DNA of 25,895 nucleotides from a virus. Position numbers and translations under genes: made by a program. Positions 1 through 6,707 of this stretch are shown here, in pieces. Every line of letters starts with the position of its first letter. Positions within the stretch are counted from its first letter, which is position 1. The DNA lies in the IMG/VR virus record IMGVR_UViG_3300028298_000030, positions 1 through 25,895 of that record. The stretch is one strand, 5' to 3'. Under the pieces are notes generated by a model. That model worked only from the letters and a program-made list of their open reading frames with translations. It did not search any database and was not told the DNA's origin.

Positions 1-169
1 TGGTGCATCCCGCAACCTGCCGGGTTCTGGGTTCAAGTCCGGTGAGCTGATCTTTCCCGCAGAAGTACCGGTCAAGAGGATAACAAGCGGTCGTAAGTTT
101 ATACTGGCAGTATTCGTCCCCGGCACAAACATCTCCTGCATGCAGGTATGCACACTTGTGAGATTGCAT
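1..169 (-). CDS. Cys-rich small protein, 3' end cut by window edge
   Basis: An ATG at 167-169 opens a frame that stays open to the window edge, giving 56 residues without a stop. The start lies one base after the stop of the upstream 51-residue gene, so it looks like the next member of the AbrB-headed operon. The visible peptide is MQSHKCAYLHAGDVCAGDEY followed by further Cys residues at about 21, 29, 37 and 54. The spacing suggests a small metal-binding or disulfide protein. I do not recognise a family. The function is unknown and the C-terminus lies outside the window. Confidence 0.6.
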   Translation of the reverse strand, partial: MQSHKCAYLHAGDVCAGDEYCQYKLTTACYPLDRYFCGKDQLTGLEPRTRQVAGCT

Positions 170-170
170 T

Positions 171-326
171 TCAAATCAACCCCGCATCGCGTCCAACCTC
201 ATACGCAGCATCGATCAGGGCCGCTTCATGGTCGGTCAGACAATCGTTCATATCCCGCCCGCAGGCCTCGGTGTCCTTGTTGCAGGCACCGCAGAGATCC
301 GCAATGAGGTTGGCCATGTGGCTCAT
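171..326 (-). CDS. 51-residue four-Cys protein
   Basis: The frame starts with ATG at 324-326, overlapping the TGA of the upstream gene as ATGA, and stops at 171-173. The peptide begins MSHMANLIADLCGACNKD. It carries Cys at about residues 12, 15, 22 and 29, in a CxxC-x6-C-x6-C pattern, followed by a probable helix (LTDHEAALIDAAYEVGRDAG). That suggests a minimal zinc-binding module. The evidence that it is real is the coupled overlap on its 5' side and the one-base gap to the next gene. The length is typical of virus early proteins. No function can be assigned. Confidence 0.65.
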   Translation of the reverse strand: MSHMANLIADLCGACNKDTEACGRDMNDCLTDHEAALIDAAYEVGRDAGLI

Positions 327-586
327 GATGCCCTCTGTTCCTGCGGGTTGTATTCCCGGACCACATACCGCTGGTTACCCTCGATCACATACTGGATCGA
401 GAAATGCCGCCCGCTCTCATCGCAGGGATCACAGGGGCCATCATGCATGCAGGTGTATCCCTTTGCGGAAATGCACCCACAGAATGGGTATTGGCAAACT
501 TTGATTTCCTCAGGCGATTCAGAATTGTTAGCAGTCTCCCCTTCTTGATCGGGACTGCCATCATGGTTTTTGGTTGTTGTTTGCAT
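323..586 (-). CDS. Cys-rich hypothetical protein, second gene of the AbrB operon
   Basis: This is an 87-residue protein. I place the start at the internal ATG (584-586), where a GGTGTG-like ribosome site precedes MQTTTKNHDG; the frame could extend upstream to 607 with a TTG. It overlaps the end of the AbrB-like gene by 26 nt and its stop overlaps the next ATG as ATGA. The N-terminal 25 residues are polar and acidic. A Cys cluster follows at about residues 31-62 (CQYPFCGC, then C-x6-C-x2-C), which probably binds zinc. The C-terminal part (FSIQYVIEGNQRYVVREYNP) looks like a short beta hairpin. The family is not recognised. Its position makes it an early or regulatory gene. Confidence 0.65.
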   Translation of the reverse strand: MQTTTKNHDGSPDQEGETANNSESPEEIKVCQYPFCGCISAKGYTCMHDGPCDPCDESGRHFSIQYVIEGNQRYVVREYNPQEQRAS

Positions 587-746
587 TGGTTTCACACACC
601 TTTTCAACGATCATCTTACCTCTTGATTCCCGGATATTTACGGTATCCCCGGGTGAGATTCCGAGCGCGATAGCAATACTTTGGGGTATTGACATCCGAA
701 TTGCCCGGCTCACTTGATTGACTTTGACATTGAGCGTTTTGCCCAT
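561..746 (-). CDS. AbrB/SpoVT-type swapped-hairpin DNA-binding protein
   Basis: The protein has 61 residues starting at ATG 744-746. It shows the AbrB/MazE-like fold signature: MGKTLNVKVNQVSRAIRMSI, then PQSIAIALGISPGDTVNI, then ESRGKMIVEKV. The VNQVSRAIRMSIPQ part matches the 'rvt.kg.v.IP..i...lgi..GD.v' pattern of AbrB proteins. These act as dimeric transcriptional regulators or as the antitoxin half of small modules. The C-terminus ends in an NNNQKP tail. A TATA-like box (767-777) sits about 25 nt upstream, so the transcript is probably leaderless, and TATATACC repeats flank the start. Autoregulation of this divergent region is likely (inference). No toxin partner is apparent next to it. 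Confidence 0.8.
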   Translation of the reverse strand: MGKTLNVKVNQVSRAIRMSIPQSIAIALGISPGDTVNIRESRGKMIVEKVCETNANNNQKP

Positions 747-753
747 ACCAGAG

Positions 754-811
754 TATATACCAGTGAGGATATATACCTTGTGGTTTGTGGGTTGGAAAAA
801 GGATATATACC
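754..811. promoter_or_regulatory. Divergent promoter with three TATATACC repeats
   Basis: Three copies of a TATATACC motif occur on the plus strand: 754-761 (AGTATATACCAG), 767-777 (GGATATATACC) and 801-811 (GGATATATACCAG). The copy at 801-811 is about 25-30 nt before the plus-strand ATG at 834. The copy at 767-777, read on the minus strand, is about the same distance from the minus-strand ATG at 746. Both can therefore be archaeal TATA boxes of leaderless transcripts. The first copy covers the likely minus-strand transcription start. The repetition with flanking GG..CC suggests they also serve as binding sites for the AbrB-like protein (inference). Confidence 0.6.
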
Positions 812-833
812 AGTACGAATAGAATACCACACC

Positions 834-1019
834 ATGCAAAACACGATTGAAGTTCTCACTATTGTGAAAACCAGTGATGAGGCGGGGCAGGTCAACTATT
901 CGGTGAATGGTTCTCTCTCGCTCGATGAAGCTGCACGGGCGCTTGTAATCGTGGCGTTTCAGGCAGAAAAACCGAAAAAAGAAGGGAGTATTCTAATAGG
1001 AGTGAATGACGATGGATAA
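834..1019 (+). CDS. 61-residue hypothetical protein, first gene of the plus-strand pair
   Basis: I choose ATG 834, which gives MQNTIEVLTIVKTSDEAGQV and 61 residues. A TATA-like box lies 25-30 nt upstream, whereas the in-frame ATG at 714 would lie inside the divergent regulator. The protein looks like a small alpha/beta domain: a beta strand, a turn, SVNGSLSLDEAARALVIVAF forming a strand plus helix, and a Lys-rich C-terminus. No recognised family. The end overlaps the next gene by a few bases, so the two are probably co-expressed and under the same control as the AbrB-like gene. Confidence 0.6.
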   Translation: MQNTIEVLTIVKTSDEAGQVNYSVNGSLSLDEAARALVIVAFQAEKPKKEGSILIGVNDDG

Positions 1020-1266
1020 AATTAAGATAATCACAGTGGCTCTGATTGCCGCAATGGTATTAGCTACAGGATTCGTTGCGGGGATGCAGTATCAGAAAAG
1101 CCAGCCGGTTAAGGTTGATGTTATCAGTTATTCAGGGATTGATATCACAAAAGTACAAACTTTTCTTTATCCCGTGAAAATGGAACAGACCACCATGCTC
1201 TCAGACCAAAATTATTATTGGGATCGGAATGTTTCTTTTTACGGAATTTTAATTCATCCCAGTTAA
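1012..1266 (+). CDS. Small membrane-anchored or secreted hypothetical protein
   Basis: The second of two close ATGs (1012) is preferred because the AGGAGTG ribosome site at 998-1004 is 7 nt upstream of it; the ATG at 1006 is too close. The 84-residue product has a short positively charged start (MDKIKI), then a hydrophobic segment at about residues 5-24 (IITVALIAAMVLATGFVAG). A polar, Tyr-rich, mostly beta tail of about 55 residues follows. This fits an N-terminal anchor or uncleaved signal with an external domain. It is co-transcribed with the 61-residue gene. Possible roles include a cell-surface or superinfection-exclusion factor, but nothing in the sequence decides this. Confidence 0.65.
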   Translation: MDKIKIITVALIAAMVLATGFVAGMQYQKSQPVKVDVISYSGIDITKVQTFLYPVKMEQTTMLSDQNYYWDRNVSFYGILIHPS

Positions 1267-1291
1267 GAAAATAACCCCAAAATGCAGAAAA

Positions 1292-1438
1292 CTATATCAA
1301 TGTGGTTAAAAAAATATGTTTAGTAGTAATATGAGACAGAAAATCAGGAAGGTCATCCGGCAGATCAGGGCACACCAGTTCGGACAGCCCGCCCCAGAAT
1401 TTCTCTCCTTTGACCCGGGCTTCAGACGCAGGGCTCAC
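1292..1438 (-). CDS. Possible 48-residue protein at the end of the late operon
   Basis: This is a short frame beginning at a GTG (1436-1438) with a GGTGG just upstream and a codon pattern like that of its neighbours (third positions rich in G/C until the end). The product is acidic and contains GEKFWGGLSELVCPDLPDDL. It follows the winged-helix-like gene and precedes a run of seven T on the minus strand (about 1308-1314) that could end transcription. The frame is also open upstream as far as a TTG at 1528, overlapping the previous gene. Support is weak and the real start may differ. Confidence 0.3.
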   Translation of the reverse strand: MSPASEARVKGEKFWGGLSELVCPDLPDDLPDFLSHITTKHIFLTTLI

Positions 1439-1466
1439 GCACCACCTTGCATCCGATAACTCTTTT

Positions 1467-1769
1467 TTACATCGCGATATTGACGAGCTGCCGGAACATC
1501 GCAGGCTCCGGGACGGTCTGGAGCCCAAGACTCGCTCTCACGAAACCCTTCCCGGTGTTTGAGATGCGCCGATAGCCACACTCATTAAGGGCGTGGGCGA
1601 TGTTCCATTCCATCCGGACGATCCGCTGGCTGGCAATCTCCGGCAGTCGTTCGAGGTAGTCCTGGATCACGGTGCAGGACACAAAAAACGGGTACTCCCT
1701 GCTCTTGAGGTAATTGAGAACAAGTGGAGAAACGAGCAGGAAATCCCAAGAAACCCGGATTTCACCCAT
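1467..1769 (-). CDS. 100-residue protein with winged-helix-like C-terminal half
   Basis: Start taken at ATG 1767-1769 (MGEIRVSWDFLLVSPLVLNY), because the longer frame would overlap the tail hub gene by more than 100 nt. Residues about 30-85 read as a helix-rich domain with a terminal hairpin (IQDYLERLPEIASQRIVRME, WNIAHALNECGYRR, then GKGFVRA). This resembles the winged-helix modules often found in virus regulators and replication proteins. An A/T-rich TTTAAATATC at about 1791-1800 lies 22-31 nt upstream and could be its own promoter, though read-through from the tail operon is equally possible. The family is not recognised, so the DNA-binding role is only a suggestion. Confidence 0.55.
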   Translation of the reverse strand: MGEIRVSWDFLLVSPLVLNYLKSREYPFFVSCTVIQDYLERLPEIASQRIVRMEWNIAHALNECGYRRISNTGKGFVRASLGLQTVPEPAMFRQLVNIAM

Positions 1770-1795
1770 TGCTAAAAAGTAGGCGGATCTGATAT

Positions 1796-4597
1796 TTAAA
1801 GCAACGCTTTTTGGGAAGCTGCCGTGTTCTTGTCCAGAACATTGTACACGTCCTTGACGTAATCCCCGAGGGTAAGCGACACGATCATCCTGTTGGCATC
1901 CATCTCCCACAGGATCACCTGCCGCTCGATCGCTGTGGCCCCGGTGTATGGCACGATGGAGATCTTCTGTCCCTCCCGGATCATCACGGGCCCGGTAAGC
2001 TGCACTCCATCCCGCACGCGGTTCACCGTGAACTGGAACCAGGTCAGGTTCATCGAGGATTTCTGGTAGTACTGGGAGCCCTGCAGGAGCGCATTTGATG
2101 CTGCCACTTCCAGGTCCGGGATAGTCGTGAGGGTATCAATCGTGATGTTCTTCGTGATTGTGCCATGGAACTGTAGTGTTGATCCCGTTTCCGGTGCTGC
2201 TTCCGTGTGCTGGGTTGTTGAAATCAGACACCCTGGTAGGTGTGGAGTTATGATTGAAGTCCCGGCCCCAATATCCCCACTGCTCCCGATCGCTGTATAA
2301 GGTCCATAAACAGCATCCGAATCGATTGACCGGAAGGTTCGTTTCTCGGTCCCGACGTAGTGATCTGTACCTGTGGAAATTATTGAAGAATCTTTAATAT
2401 AGGTTTTAGTTGCGATGAGGATACTGTATTTCATGAGAGGAATAGTATCCAAATATCCGGTTGTGAAGGTTACCGTTGTGGTCAAAGTACCATCAGTTTG
2501 GGTTTCTGTAGTTATTCCCGAGACTGTTTTTGCTCCATAGATTTGTGGCGCGGCATCTGCCTTGATGCCGTACACATAAAATGTGTCACCAATTTTGAGA
2601 GCATATCCCTGTCCGATCAAAGTAATGGTGGTGGCACTCGCCGCATAGGAATAAACATACCCATCCATCCGGTAGGAGATCACTGTTGAAGCTTTGAAGA
2701 ACTGTTTTGATGAATCCCATGCATCCTTTGCCGATATCGCTGCCGTGATGCTGCTATTCAGGCCACTCTGGGCAGTTGCGAGTGCGTTCTTGCCCTTGGC
2801 GATCACCTTCGTGAACAGGTCCACCTTATCATCGGAGTTCGTGAACCGGACGCAGTTCACTCCGTTGGTGAATGCCCGCACCACATCCGGCTCCATGAGG
2901 TCGTTGGAGAAGTCCATCCGTGGCACCTGCACGATCAGGCAGTTATCAAGGGTGAGCGGAACCTGCGCAGCCCCGGTAACTGCTGCCGTGATAGTGGTTG
3001 CATCGTTGGCGGTAATCCTGCCCCATGCGAGGACTCCGATATTATTCACGGGGAACTTCACATACGAGTGGCCGGTTGTGGTGTATGCACCTGAGTAGGT
3101 AATCGGTGCACCCCCTTTGGTTGCCGAGATCTTGAAGTATGCTGTGGGGCCGCCGGTATTGACATACACGACATAGTATATCGTCCCGGCCACGATCTGC
3201 GCAGGAAGGGTGCCTGTCGTTGAGAATATGACCCGATCTCCAGTACACGGCAAAGTCGTCCATGGAGTGATGACGTCGCTACCCCCGGCAGAAAGCAAAA
3301 CGGTACTGCCCACCGTGGAGAGGATGCTGGCGGTCGGGAACAGGATCCAGTTGCCCACGAGTGCGCTTGTTGTGAGTCCCGCGCTCGTGATGGTGATGAG
3401 ATTGGAGCCGTTGAAAGTCGCATACTGGAACAGCATCGTCTCCATCCGGGTGCGCCAGTCGTAATCGGTTGCATTCGTGAGCTGGGAAAACGCCGTCAGT
3501 TTATCACTATCGGTGAGCGTCATCTGCAGCAGGGAGCCGGACGGGTCGATGAATCCGCCCCGGGTGCCGATGAAGTCCGGCTCTCCGGAGTTGATATCGA
3601 GGATTGAGGTGCAGAGCTGGCCGGGAGATTTCCCGACTTGTGAGGCCGGGGTCTTGATGTTCCAGTCACTGAGCTTCTTAACGTCCGTATACGCTTCGCA
3701 GTGGTAGATGGCTTTCTGGGGAGTGACACCTGGCGGACTCTTCTGCTCCTTCTCGGCCTTGGTGATCTTCCCCGACCAGATAACGTCATATCCGCCGATA
3801 ATGGCGATGTTCTTGTAGGTGCCGATCGTGGTGCTCTCGAACAGGTCAATTTCATCTGCAGTACCGGCACCGGTGTTCACGATATCGAACGTGGCCTTGC
3901 CGGCCTTGGTCATGGCACCTTGCACGAGAAGGTTCACAAAGAAGAGGTTGCAGGACGCCGTCTTATTCCGGCAGATGCAGGAGCCTTTCGGGGCTGTCTC
4001 TAGGGAGCGCTCGTATACGAATAGCGTAAGATTCCGGTATGCGGTTGATATCGTGGGCGGAGTAAAGGTACCGGTGGCGATCTTGAGCCAGTCGGTTTTT
4101 GTTGTAGTAGCCGCGCTGGATCCTCCGGAATCATTACACGTGAGGGCGATCTTGTGGGTGCCTGCAGCGATGGTTTTGAACTGGATGACGGGGTTCTGCA
4201 GGTCGCTGACCTTGCTGATGGTGAACGACCCGGATCCGCTCCCGTTTGTGTACGTGACCGGTGCCCCGCCCTTGGTGAGAGAGATTGAGATCCAAGATGG
4301 TGGACCCACTGCCACAACCCAGTACACAACCGTCCCGGATAAACCTGTGGGAAACGATCCCGTTGTGAATAGTTTTATCTGATCGTTGATCAGGAAAACG
4401 GTATAAAAATTGGTACCCGTCAGATACGGGGTCGAAACCGGGGCATCCATCGCGTGAGAGTCATCGAGCTTCCACAGCCACGAGTTTATCACGCCGTTGT
4501 CCGTGGTGGACTTGTCAACGAACCGGACGTTTAACGTACTGCCCGCCACTCCAAAATGTGTGCGGGGGTTGGAGTCAAAATCCGAGGTGATGGTCAT
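1796..4597 (-). CDS. Large tail hub / baseplate protein with PKD and beta-repeat insertions
   Basis: This 933-residue protein is the last large gene of the tail module, directly after the distal-tail-like gene (3-nt gap). Residues 7-50 plus about 130-175 read as a PKD/Ig-like domain (DFDSNP...VRFVDKST...SWLWKLDD, then NPVIQFKTIAAGTHKIALTC). The region from about 225 to 420 (FDIVNTGAGTADEIDLFEST, IIGGYDVIWSGKI, AEAYTD-like) and the C-terminus (about 840-920: LEVAASNALLQGSQYY, VMIREGQKISI, LTLGDYVKDVYNVLD) resemble the gp27-like hub domains of tailed-virus baseplates. Two copies of a beta domain with TKGGAP[VI]TY lie at about 64-128 and 452-514. The likely role is the central tail-tip hub that contacts the cell. 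The family call rests on motifs and gene order only. Confidence 0.75.
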   Translation of the reverse strand: MTITSDFDSNPRTHFGVAGSTLNVRFVDKSTTDNGVINSWLWKLDDSHAMDAPVSTPYLTGTNFYTVFLINDQIKLFTTGSFPTGLSGTVVYWVVAVGPPSWISISLTKGGAPVTYTNGSGSGSFTISKVSDLQNPVIQFKTIAAGTHKIALTCNDSGGSSAATTTKTDWLKIATGTFTPPTISTAYRNLTLFVYERSLETAPKGSCICRNKTASCNLFFVNLLVQGAMTKAGKATFDIVNTGAGTADEIDLFESTTIGTYKNIAIIGGYDVIWSGKITKAEKEQKSPPGVTPQKAIYHCEAYTDVKKLSDWNIKTPASQVGKSPGQLCTSILDINSGEPDFIGTRGGFIDPSGSLLQMTLTDSDKLTAFSQLTNATDYDWRTRMETMLFQYATFNGSNLITITSAGLTTSALVGNWILFPTASILSTVGSTVLLSAGGSDVITPWTTLPCTGDRVIFSTTGTLPAQIVAGTIYYVVYVNTGGPTAYFKISATKGGAPITYSGAYTTTGHSYVKFPVNNIGVLAWGRITANDATTITAAVTGAAQVPLTLDNCLIVQVPRMDFSNDLMEPDVVRAFTNGVNCVRFTNSDDKVDLFTKVIAKGKNALATAQSGLNSSITAAISAKDAWDSSKQFFKASTVISYRMDGYVYSYAASATTITLIGQGYALKIGDTFYVYGIKADAAPQIYGAKTVSGITTETQTDGTLTTTVTFTTGYLDTIPLMKYSILIATKTYIKDSSIISTGTDHYVGTEKRTFRSIDSDAVYGPYTAIGSSGDIGAGTSIITPHLPGCLISTTQHTEAAPETGSTLQFHGTITKNITIDTLTTIPDLEVAASNALLQGSQYYQKSSMNLTWFQFTVNRVRDGVQLTGPVMIREGQKISIVPYTGATAIERQVILWEMDANRMIVSLTLGDYVKDVYNVLDKNTAASQKALL
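3056..3244 (-). repeat. Beta-domain repeat, copy 2 (tail hub)
   Basis: Encodes residues about 452-514 of the hub: GDRVIFSTTGTLPAQIVAGT, YYVVYV, then ISATKGGAPITYSGAYTTTG. It matches copy 1 in length, order of strands and the KGGAP[VI]TY core. The divergence between the copies shows that this is not a recent tandem duplication. Confidence 0.65.
4214..4408 (-). repeat. Beta-domain repeat, copy 1 (inside the PKD domain of the tail hub)
   Basis: Encodes residues about 64-128 of the hub: a pattern of NDQIKLFTTGSFPTGLSGT, then VYWVVAV, then ISLTKGGAPVTYTNG. It aligns with the second copy at 3056-3244. Domains reading 'FTTTGTLPAGLSAGTxYYVV...F.lSaT.GGa' are common accessory modules in tail proteins of tailed viruses. 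This copy lies between the two halves of a PKD-like domain. Confidence 0.65.
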
Positions 4598-4600
4598 GGA

Positions 4601-5029
4601 TTACGACCCCACGATCCGGAGTGTAATGTCATAGCTGAGCGTTTCACCATGTGCCCCCTGTTCCCCGCAGGTGAACCGGGTGGGAACACAGTACCACGTC
4701 TTTGCTGAGACCGGCCACGCAAATATGAGCGATACTATCTCAACCCGGCAGAGATACAGGAGTTTCTCGAACTTTGTGGATCCCGGCGTGCTGCCGTCTG
4801 CGGTACCAAGTCCATCCTTGAACTGTCCGGAGATGCTGATACTCTCCTGTGTATATTTGAAGTCCAGTGCCTGGGCCGTGGTGGCGCCAGTCGTGGAATC
4901 CGCCGGGGCCTCCATCACAGCAATTTCGTTTACGTAGGAGTATTGAGGCCCACCGCCCTCGTTGTAGGTCTTATCGAAATCTACGGTGACGGTACTATCC
5001 TGGTTGGTGAGTGTGCATGCATATGTCAT
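4601..5029 (-). CDS. Distal tail / tail-tip-like structural protein
   Basis: 142 residues, starting MTYACTLTNQDSTVTVDFDK. It lies exactly between tape measure and tail hub, which is where distal-tail (Dit-like) proteins are found, and its start overlaps the tape measure stop as ATGA. It is predicted mostly beta. It contains SISISGQFKDGLG followed by FEKLLYLCRVEIVSLIFAWP and SYDITLRIVGS, like the first domain of Dit-like proteins, in which a strand-rich barrel forms a ring under the tube. It is shorter than typical Dit proteins, which suggests only the ring-forming domain. The identification rests on position and general character. Confidence 0.6.
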   Translation of the reverse strand: MTYACTLTNQDSTVTVDFDKTYNEGGGPQYSYVNEIAVMEAPADSTTGATTAQALDFKYTQESISISGQFKDGLGTADGSTPGSTKFEKLLYLCRVEIVSLIFAWPVSAKTWYCVPTRFTCGEQGAHGETLSYDITLRIVGS

Positions 5030-6105
5030 AGAGTCAGCCCCTTGCCACGCACACGCATGAACTCCATGAACTTCAGGAAGAGCTCGTATTCGGTCTTGGT
5101 CTGGCCGTAATTATAGAAGTTGAAGGTATCCCCACCTCCAGTACCTGCAGCGGATTGACCGGAGCCCCGGACGCCACTGAAGGTCTCACCCCGGTGCACA
5201 ACTGCGATACCGGTCTGGGTAACTGTCCCACCTGCGTCAAGGGTCGGCAATCCCAGCGAGCCGGCGGCCATGTTATAGACTCCTTTACCCCCGGCCCAAA
5301 GTGCGAGCAGGAAGCTCCAGATGGCTCCGAGGGGGTTGGCAATGAAATCAATGGCAATCTGGGTAATACCCGGGCCGTTCCCAATCCCCCAGAGGTACTG
5401 AAGGATTGAGATCATGAGGTCGGCAAGCCCGGAGAACGCCCCGAGAATGGCGGATCCGATATTGAACATTAATGCAATGGCATCATGGGCCAGTTTGACG
5501 TTGCCTATAATGACGTACTCGGCAATCGTCCAGAGCCAGTCGCCGATACCCTCCAGGATCCCGAGTGTGAAGTTGATCGCGCTCGTGATGTTGCCCTCTC
5601 CGAGTGCCCACTGGATGAGCTTGATGACCCATCCAAGTGGGGAGGTGAGCAGGAGCAGGTTCACGCCGAAGTCCAGCAGGCTTTTGAGTGTAAGGTTCTT
5701 AGTGAAGTTCCGGAAGGCAATGATCAGTTGATACAGCCACCGGACGAGCATCATGAAAATCGGCATCAGGGGCATCAGGATCACATCCATCAGGAACCCG
5801 AGCAGCTTGCCGATAGTTCCGAAAACCGTCGTGAGGATCTTGGAGTTCGAGACGGCCATCAGGAGCACCCCGACACCGATCCCGACCACGGCTGCCAATC
5901 CGGTTAGGGACTTTGTGAGGGTTTCGAAAACCGTTCCGATACCCTCGCCTTTCATAAGGCTCCCCTGGGCTGCCCCAAGTGCACCCGTAAGAGATTTCGG
6001 CCCGTTCTTTGTCGCTCCTCCACCCCCACCCCCGGCAAGGGCGTCCATCACTTTGCGTCCCTGCACATCGACGAGGACCTTGACGTTATAGTTTGTTTCC
6101 GGCAT
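5026..6105 (-). CDS. Tail tape measure protein (short)
   Basis: 359 residues from ATG 6103-6105, which follows a GGGGGGTGG ribosome site; a GTG two codons upstream is an alternative. It lies directly after the frameshifted chaperone gene and before tail-tip genes, the standard place of a tape measure. It has an Ala/Gly-rich N-terminus with a glycine run at about 25-31. Several strongly hydrophobic segments follow (about 70-85, 95-135, 150-200, 225-260), typical of tape measures that insert into the membrane. The C-terminus reads GETFSGVRGSGQSAAGTGGG, then FLKFMEFMRVRGKGL. For a tape measure it is short. If the usual length rule holds, the tail is short and non-contractile (inference). Confidence 0.8.
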   Translation of the reverse strand: MPETNYNVKVLVDVQGRKVMDALAGGGGGGATKNGPKSLTGALGAAQGSLMKGEGIGTVFETLTKSLTGLAAVVGIGVGVLLMAVSNSKILTTVFGTIGKLLGFLMDVILMPLMPIFMMLVRWLYQLIIAFRNFTKNLTLKSLLDFGVNLLLLTSPLGWVIKLIQWALGEGNITSAINFTLGILEGIGDWLWTIAEYVIIGNVKLAHDAIALMFNIGSAILGAFSGLADLMISILQYLWGIGNGPGITQIAIDFIANPLGAIWSFLLALWAGGKGVYNMAAGSLGLPTLDAGGTVTQTGIAVVHRGETFSGVRGSGQSAAGTGGGDTFNFYNYGQTKTEYELFLKFMEFMRVRGKGLTL

Positions 6106-6698
6106 GTCCACCCCCCGCTAACTTGTTCTGTCTCTCGACAATCCCGGCCACGAGGAAGACTTCCTCGATTGGCTCGGTGTCAAGCTCCGACGGCTTCTTT
6201 CCCAGCATACAGCACAGCTCAACGAGTGCCTGCCCCTCAGGACTCTTTGCGAAAGGAGATCGCAGTCTGGTGCGCCTCCTTGATCAGGGCCTCTGCCTTC
6301 TGGTAGATCAGTTCCGCTTCACCCGTGATCTCATCATAATAGCGCCATGATTCTGCGCTGTTGTAAGGTTCATCCATGCACAGTGCGGCAAGCGTGCGGT
6401 AGAGCTGTTCGAGGCTGTCATTGAGAAAACCGTCCGGGAGCTCAGTAGGTATAATCGTTCCGTTCCGGGCGGCTTCGAGGTCCACACCCTTATACTTCTG
6501 CGCAAGTTTCAGGATCTCCGACCGGGCGCTGCCGGGAAGAGCCATCCTGGTCCGGATGGTAATGCCATTGTGGACAAGGGAGAGTGATTTCTCCCCGGAC
6601 GACCGGATGAGGGCGTCCATGGCGGTATGAAGGGCAGCCTGCTTGCGTTCGAATTCATCGCGGGATGCAAGTTCTTTTTGGGGATCGAGTTCTTCCAT
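6086..6698 (-). CDS. Tail assembly chaperone GT-type fusion made by +1 frameshift
   Basis: A second frame downstream of the 153-residue chaperone stays open past its TGA and ends at 6086-6088. It encodes AKSPEGQALVELCCMLGKKP, SELDTEPIEEVFLVAGIVER, then QNKLAGGGHAG. It has no convincing start codon of its own and shows the usual character of the T part of lambda-like G/GT chaperones. Reading from the upstream frame requires a +1 (or -2) shift. The sequence at the overlap is TTT-CGC-AAA-GAG-TCC-TGA. Both TTT-C and TCC-TGA are plausible +1 slip points. The fusion would have about 203 residues and would overlap the tape measure start by about 20 nt, as in other tailed viruses. Confidence 0.7.
6237..6242 (-). 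other. Candidate programmed +1 frameshift site TCC-TGA
   Basis: The short chaperone ends at TCC-TGA, and the continuation frame begins with CCT or an adjacent codon (+1). UCC-UGA is the frameshift codon pair of eukaryotic ornithine decarboxylase antizyme. CCC-UAA works in the same way in phage SPP1 tail chaperones (established knowledge). TTT-C four codons upstream is an alternative slip point. Confidence 0.55.
6237..6698 (-). CDS. Tail assembly chaperone, G-type short product
   Basis: 153 residues, MEELDPQKELASRDEFERKQ onward, mostly helical with acidic and basic stretches, ending ISFRKES before TGA. Gene order (tail tube, this gene, overlapping second frame, tape measure) is that of the G/GT chaperone pair of siphovirus-like tails. 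The pair binds the tape measure and recruits tube subunits during assembly. It is absent from the finished virion in studied systems. The start is supported by a 9-nt gap from the tail tube stop. Identification rests on position and the open second frame rather than on a family motif. Confidence 0.75.
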   Translation of the reverse strand: MEELDPQKELASRDEFERKQAALHTAMDALIRSSGEKSLSLVHNGITIRTRMALPGSARSEILKLAQKYKGVDLEAARNGTIIPTELPDGFLNDSLEQLYRTLAALCMDEPYNSAESWRYYDEITGEAELIYQKAEALIKEAHQTAISFRKES

Positions 6699-6707
6699 AG
6701 TGCAGCC

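Noticed and set aside
20-50. GGGTTCAAGTCC-like T-arm suggesting a tRNA end or attachment site
   Set aside because: The putative stem does not pair, no anticodon loop fits, and the bases are part of an open minus-strand coding frame (1-169).
561-839. Longer 92-residue start for the AbrB-like gene (TTG at 837-839)
   Set aside because: It would run through the divergent promoter and begin with a hydrophobic sequence unlike AbrB proteins; ATG 744-746 fits the domain and the TATA spacing.
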